From positions 3,780,001 through 3,844,000 of the forward strand of contig AP018172.1 of assembly GCA_002368175.1 (NCBI GenBank): DNA of 64,000 nt, in the 5' to 3' direction. The notes beneath the pieces were generated by a model. The model was not told the origin of the DNA. It saw only the letters and a program-made list of their open reading frames with translations, and made no database searches. The first letter of the stretch is position 1, and the number at the start of each line of letters is the position of its first letter. The DNA comes from Calothrix sp. NIES-2098 (GTDB taxonomy: Bacteria > Cyanobacteriota > Cyanobacteriia > Cyanobacteriales > Nostocaceae). The position numbers and the translations under genes are program-made. This document shows positions 60,679 to 64,000 of the stretch, piece by piece.

Positions 60679-61497
60679 ATGATCGGCAAGGAGACTTATA
60701 AGACACCCCAAGAGGTTTTGGCTGTCCTCAAGGGAGGTTTTGCTCTAACTGAGGAAGATTTATATCAATTCAACCTCAGTGGTTTAGAACTGCAAAGAGC
60801 CAATTTTCATCAAGCTACTTTGATTCGCGCCAATCTCAGTAAAGCAGATCTGAGTGCAGCGGATCTGAGTGGTGCTGATTTACGAGCCGCGGATCTGTGC
60901 CAAGCGATTTTAAGGGATGCCAATTTAGAGGGAGCTTGTTTGTACCGAGCCGATTTGAGTGGCGCAGACTTACGCGGAGCTATTTTGACCAACACTAAGC
61001 TGCTAGGGGCAAGATACGATCGCCAAACTTTGTTTCCTGAAGGCTTTAATTACAAATCCTCTGGGGCGATTGGGCCAAATGCCTATTTGAATGGTGCCCA
61101 GCTGAATACAGCTAACTTACGTCATGCTGATTTGCAGGGTGCAAGTATGTTGGGCGCATATTTGGGGGGAGCAGATCTAACTCGTGCTAATCTTCAGGGC
61201 GCACGGCTAACTCAGGCTGACTTGCGCAAAGCCTGGCTACCTGGAGTATCTTTACGCAATGCTCGATTAAATGGAGCTAACTTAGCCGGCGCAGATTTAA
61301 GAGCAGCAGATTTGACTGGCGTTGAGTTCGAGCAACTAGAAAGCATTGCTGGAGCAGATTTTACCCATGTTCAGGGGTTGAGTGAGGAAATGCGATCGCG
61401 TCTTTTAAGCCAACCTGCACAAGAGCTAGATACACCTCATGCTTTAACCCGTCGCACCACACGTGCCAGCCTGGAAAGTATATCTATGAGTCATTAG
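60679..61497 (+). CDS. Pentapeptide-repeat protein
   Basis: A 272-residue protein built of A(D/N)Lxx pentapeptides in two blocks (about 35-110: LIRANLSKADLSAADLSGAD and on; about 135-225: LNTANLRHADLQGASMLGAY and on), forming right-handed quadrilateral helices. The N-terminal EVLAVLKGGFALTEEDLYQF looks like a separate helical cap. It is divergent to the CpcS gene, with 90 bases between the starts. Function unknown. Confidence 0.85.
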   Translation: MIGKETYKTPQEVLAVLKGGFALTEEDLYQFNLSGLELQRANFHQATLIRANLSKADLSAADLSGADLRAADLCQAILRDANLEGACLYRADLSGADLRGAILTNTKLLGARYDRQTLFPEGFNYKSSGAIGPNAYLNGAQLNTANLRHADLQGASMLGAYLGGADLTRANLQGARLTQADLRKAWLPGVSLRNARLNGANLAGADLRAADLTGVEFEQLESIAGADFTHVQGLSEEMRSRLLSQPAQELDTPHALTRRTTRASLESISMSH

Positions 61498-61567
61498 TCA
61501 AGAGTCAAGAGCCAAGGGTTAATAGTTATTAATTATTTCTCCCCACCCTCCCCATCTTCCCTACTCC

Positions 61568-62227
61568 TCAAGGAATTAAATTCTCCATCGCCGCCCCCAC
61601 TACTCGATGATCGGCATCCTGTCTCAGTTGTGCTAGGGCTTCCTTGGCTTCAGGATTATTAAAGTGCTTGAGGGCATAAGCAACTCTTACCCGGATATAT
61701 TCAAACTCAGAATTTTTCAGGTTCAGGAGTTGGGACAAAGCGGCTTCAGACTGACGGGAATTCGCTAACCATCCCAAGGCATCTACAGATGCTTCTTGGA
61801 CTGCGGCATCCTCACCTTCTAGCCCCAGCATACACACCTCTAGCACTTCTTCCGGGCAATCCATTTCTACTAAGGCTGCCAAAATGCTGCGACGTACTAA
61901 CCAGTGATCGTCTCGCAAAAATGTCTGCACTAGATGAGAAGCAGAAATTCTGCCAAACAATGACAGCGAATTAGCCGCTTCTGCACGGACATTGGGCGTG
62001 TTATCAAACTTGATAATTTGCAATAGGGCAGCAAAGGATTCGGAGGTTTTTTGCTTACCCAACTCCCTAGCAACAAAGGTGCGCACCAGAAATTCTGGGT
62101 CTTTGATATGGCGGTTGAGTAAAGGAACAGCGACATCAGCCGAATAATCTTGCAGGGCAGAGATTGCCTTCAGGCGGTATTGAAAATCTGAGTTTTGCAG
62201 ATCGGTTTCGATTTGACTGAGATCCAT
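61568..62227 (-). CDS. HEAT-repeat protein, CpeZ-like
   Basis: A 219-residue protein with HEAT repeats (FQYRLKAISALQDYSADVAV; LVRTFVARELGKQKTSESFA; NVRAEAANSLSLFGRISASH; LVRRSILAALVEMDCPEEVL; IRVRVAYALKHFNNPEAKEA). It resembles the CpeZ/CpcE-type proteins that chaperone or attach bilins. The size is close to CpeZ (about 205). It is followed on the transcript side by 42 bases from the gene upstream at 62270. The exact role is uncertain. Confidence 0.72.
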   Translation of the reverse strand: MDLSQIETDLQNSDFQYRLKAISALQDYSADVAVPLLNRHIKDPEFLVRTFVARELGKQKTSESFAALLQIIKFDNTPNVRAEAANSLSLFGRISASHLVQTFLRDDHWLVRRSILAALVEMDCPEEVLEVCMLGLEGEDAAVQEASVDALGWLANSRQSEAALSQLLNLKNSEFEYIRVRVAYALKHFNNPEAKEALAQLRQDADHRVVGAAMENLIP

Positions 62228-62269
62228 AGAATTGACACGCTGAAATTAAGTTACAGTTTCAAACCCTTC

Positions 62270-63067
62270 TCAAAGCCATTCCGGAATGGGAAAGCGTTCT
62301 CCTTTTAAGTAAGCGGCAAAATGCTGCTTAAAGTACAGTGTACTTGTCATATTTGCTTCGTCACTCTGGTCAGGAGTAAATTCATAGATCGGCACTCGTT
62401 CGCGAATCAATTGAATCAGGTTGTGATGGAGTTGTTCAAAGGATTCTACGCGAGTCGTTGTTGTCTCAAATCGTAAGCGAGCTGGATGACCATAGCCCAG
62501 TTTCATCCAGGGGAGCCAGGGACAATCTCGCGCCCAAGTGGCTGGAGGCAGATTTTGTACCCCTGGTCGAGAAATATGGCTAGTAAAGTATTCTGTTCCA
62601 TTAAAGGTTTCACCAGGACAATAATCTCGGTATTGGGGATCTGCTGCTAATGGATGAGGATAGGTTAGGGGAATTTCTACAACAGAAGTAACATAATCTT
62701 GTCCTTTGGGAATTAGCGTTGTTTTCGGTCGGACAGCCCCCTGGACTATGCGATTGGCAATATGCACGATCGCTACAGCAGGACAAGTAGAATTGGGTTG
62801 CCATGTATGCAAGATTTCTTGGGTCTGCGGATCGCAAAATAAGCCTAACTCCCGATTGATCCGATAACCCACCTCGCCAAACTCAGGATCGGGACGAATG
62901 AAAACCTTGGTTGCATTCATCCCAATAATCGAGAATAATTTCTGCTGTTGGGAATCGCCTGTTGCTTGCCACCAGACTTCTCCCTCCCAGCGATAGTAAA
63001 GCTGCTGACCATGATACTTTCTGTAGAAATCTAGGTTATTAACTGTGTAGTCTTCGGAATTGTTCAT
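62270..63067 (-). CDS. Protein of unknown function in the phycobilisome region (DUF1838-like)
   Basis: A 265-residue soluble protein: LYYRWEGEVWWQATGDSQQQ, VGYRINRELGLFCDPQTQEI, VEIPLTYPHPLAADPQYRDY, SRPGVQNLPPATWARDCPWL. The W/P-rich pattern reminds me of DUF1838, but I hold this loosely. It lies 42 bases upstream of the HEAT protein on the same strand, so both may work together in phycobiliprotein maturation. Confidence 0.6.
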   Translation of the reverse strand: MNNSEDYTVNNLDFYRKYHGQQLYYRWEGEVWWQATGDSQQQKLFSIIGMNATKVFIRPDPEFGEVGYRINRELGLFCDPQTQEILHTWQPNSTCPAVAIVHIANRIVQGAVRPKTTLIPKGQDYVTSVVEIPLTYPHPLAADPQYRDYCPGETFNGTEYFTSHISRPGVQNLPPATWARDCPWLPWMKLGYGHPARLRFETTTTRVESFEQLHHNLIQLIRERVPIYEFTPDQSDEANMTSTLYFKQHFAAYLKGERFPIPEWL

Positions 63068-63261
63068 AGTTTGCCTGTTGAGTTTCCTAACAACTTACCG
63101 CTACAGTGTTACTAATAGTTACTTATCAAATTATTTGTTATAGCCGTGTTGGAAATTTGAAAAGGGGCAGGAGATCTAGTTTCCAAGCAGTTGATTCATA
63201 CTTTTGAAAATGAACGGCAACGAAAAGGATACAAGCCCCTAACTTCGTTCAGAGGATGATT

Positions 63262-63300
63262 AATTTTGAATTTTGAATTTTGAATTCGGAGCAAAGCGAC
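63262..63300 (+). repeat. Dispersed repeat that forms the start region of the phycobilisome-like gene
   Basis: TTTTGAATTTTGAATTCGGA then GCAAAGCGAC, directly before the GTG start at 63301. It is the same unit as at 58001-58036 before pebB. Confidence 0.75.
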
Positions 63301-63882
63301 GTGACTCAGCCACAATTGAGTGAAAAGGTTCGAGAACTAATTCAAAAATCAAGGATTGTCAGTTTTGCCACTTGGCAAAATACCCATCCAGCAGAGGCTA
63401 TTCAGTTATTCCAGGCGGCTGATGATGGGGGACGCTATCTTAGCGATGAAGATTTGCAGCAGATTCAGCAGCTTGTACCTGCGAATACAGCACTCATTTC
63501 CGTAAGTCAGGCGCTGCGCGATCGCGTTCCTGAAATCGTAGATGAAGCCAGAACTCAAGTATTAGCTAGATTTCCCAATATTACTCAACCTGGTGGTGGA
63601 CTCTACCCTCCAATGAGGGCAGATGCCTGCTGGCGTGATTTCTGGCACTTCCTACGCTGTATTACTTACGGTATCGCCGGACAGCATACCGACTATACTA
63701 GCACCGAAGGATTGCACTATATGCAACTGTTGTATCAAGAATTGCAAGTACCTTTAGATGCAATGGTTGTAGGGCTAGAAGGGATTAAAACTGCTAGTTT
63801 AAAGCGAGTGGAACCAGAGCAGCAAGCGATCGTTGCTCCTTATTTCGATCGTTTGATTGAGCAATTAAAGCAATTTCGTTAA
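63301..63882 (+). CDS. Orphan phycobilisome (globin-like) protein
   Basis: A 193-residue member of the phycobilisome protein family: helices around VLARFPNITQPGGGLYPP, then ADACWRDFWHFLRCITYGIA with Cys at the position of bilin-binding Cys82/84, and GLHYMQLLYQELQVPLDAMV. It is not one of the standard subunits by N-terminus or length. The GTG start with GGAG nine bases upstream is favoured over a TTG seven codons earlier. It may bind bilin or serve as regulatory or assembly factor. Confidence 0.75.
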   Translation: MTQPQLSEKVRELIQKSRIVSFATWQNTHPAEAIQLFQAADDGGRYLSDEDLQQIQQLVPANTALISVSQALRDRVPEIVDEARTQVLARFPNITQPGGGLYPPMRADACWRDFWHFLRCITYGIAGQHTDYTSTEGLHYMQLLYQELQVPLDAMVVGLEGIKTASLKRVEPEQQAIVAPYFDRLIEQLKQFR

Positions 63883-63964
63883 TTGTCGCGGCGATCGCTT
63901 GGCAGCTTCTGCTACTAGGGAATTATACCGTTTCACGTTAATCGCGATTCAAATACTGTGGTAA

Positions 63965-63990
63965 GTAAGGGCACGGCATTGTGCCCTTAC
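63965..63990. repeat. Palindromic repeat GTAAGGGCAC/GTGCCCTTAC
   Basis: A 10-bp perfect inverted repeat (63965-63974 and 63981-63990) with a six-base loop. It may terminate the preceding gene or be a dispersed hairpin, as no T-run follows. Confidence 0.6.
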
Positions 63991-64000
63991 GAAAAATCTA

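Overview
The window reads as a filamentous, nitrogen-fixing-type cyanobacterium of the Nostocales (Nostoc, Tolypothrix, Calothrix or a close relative). The grounds are the very frequent HIP1 octamer GCGATCGC, the orange carotenoid protein with its recovery protein, phycoerythrobilin synthesis genes (pebA, pebB), phycobilin lyases, cyanobacteria-specific families (DUF3172, DUF1400 hydrolases, pentapeptide repeats) and the short palindromic repeats typical of these genomes. Species was not determined.

Layout. 1-8.0 kb: the start of a royal-jelly-type protein, a decayed phosphoesterase fragment, two large RTX/calcium-binding secreted proteins (one Calx-beta plus DUF4114, one a phosphodiesterase) and a 2OG-Fe(II) oxygenase. 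9-11 kb: a YfcG-like glutathione transferase and two small proteins. 11.2-26.8 kb: a large RiPP (ribosomally made, modified peptide) locus. 27-37 kb: methyltransferase, glutathione transferase, an HNH-like hypothetical protein, a GMC oxidoreductase, SMP-30 and DoxX proteins, and TSUP anion exporters. 37-50 kb: VOC protein, an IS701-like insertion sequence, GH15 glucoamylase, signal peptidase I, lipoprotein, cupin, zinc alcohol dehydrogenase and two alpha/beta hydrolases. 50.6-51.8 kb: a phosphite dehydrogenase gene behind the stump of its transporter. 53.4-64 kb: a light-harvesting region with OCP/FRP, two toxin-antitoxin pairs, HEAT-repeat lyases, pebAB, a CpcS/CpeS lyase, a pentapeptide protein and an orphan phycobilisome-like globin.

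The RiPP locus is the main attraction. Its left half looks like a spliceotide system: two Nif11-leader precursors whose cores carry M/L-Tyr-Gly-Val motifs (one, and two), a SPASM radical SAM enzyme and an eight-cysteine accessory protein. Its right half pairs an APH-type kinase with a HopA1-family protein, the dehydratase pair of class V lanthipeptides and thioamitides. They sit next to five short double-glycine peptides whose predicted cores contain Ser/Thr but no Cys, so lanthionine rings cannot form in them. Four of these peptides form two tandem copies of an alpha/beta pair, duplicated together with the upstream region. An aldo-keto-reductase-like protein lacking all four catalytic residues and a parvulin-like protein complete the set. 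A convergent operon encodes an HTH protein of transposase descent, a cNMP-binding/C39-peptidase ABC exporter, an HlyD adaptor and a second parvulin-like protein. I infer one secretion route serving two peptide chemistries.

The window is also rich in small-scale genome remodelling: short repeats inserted in frame into three genes, a repeat that supplies the ribosome binding site and start region of two phycobilisome genes, and an 85-bp fragment of a lyase gene, bounded by HIP1 octamers, repeated on the far side of a toxin-antitoxin cassette.
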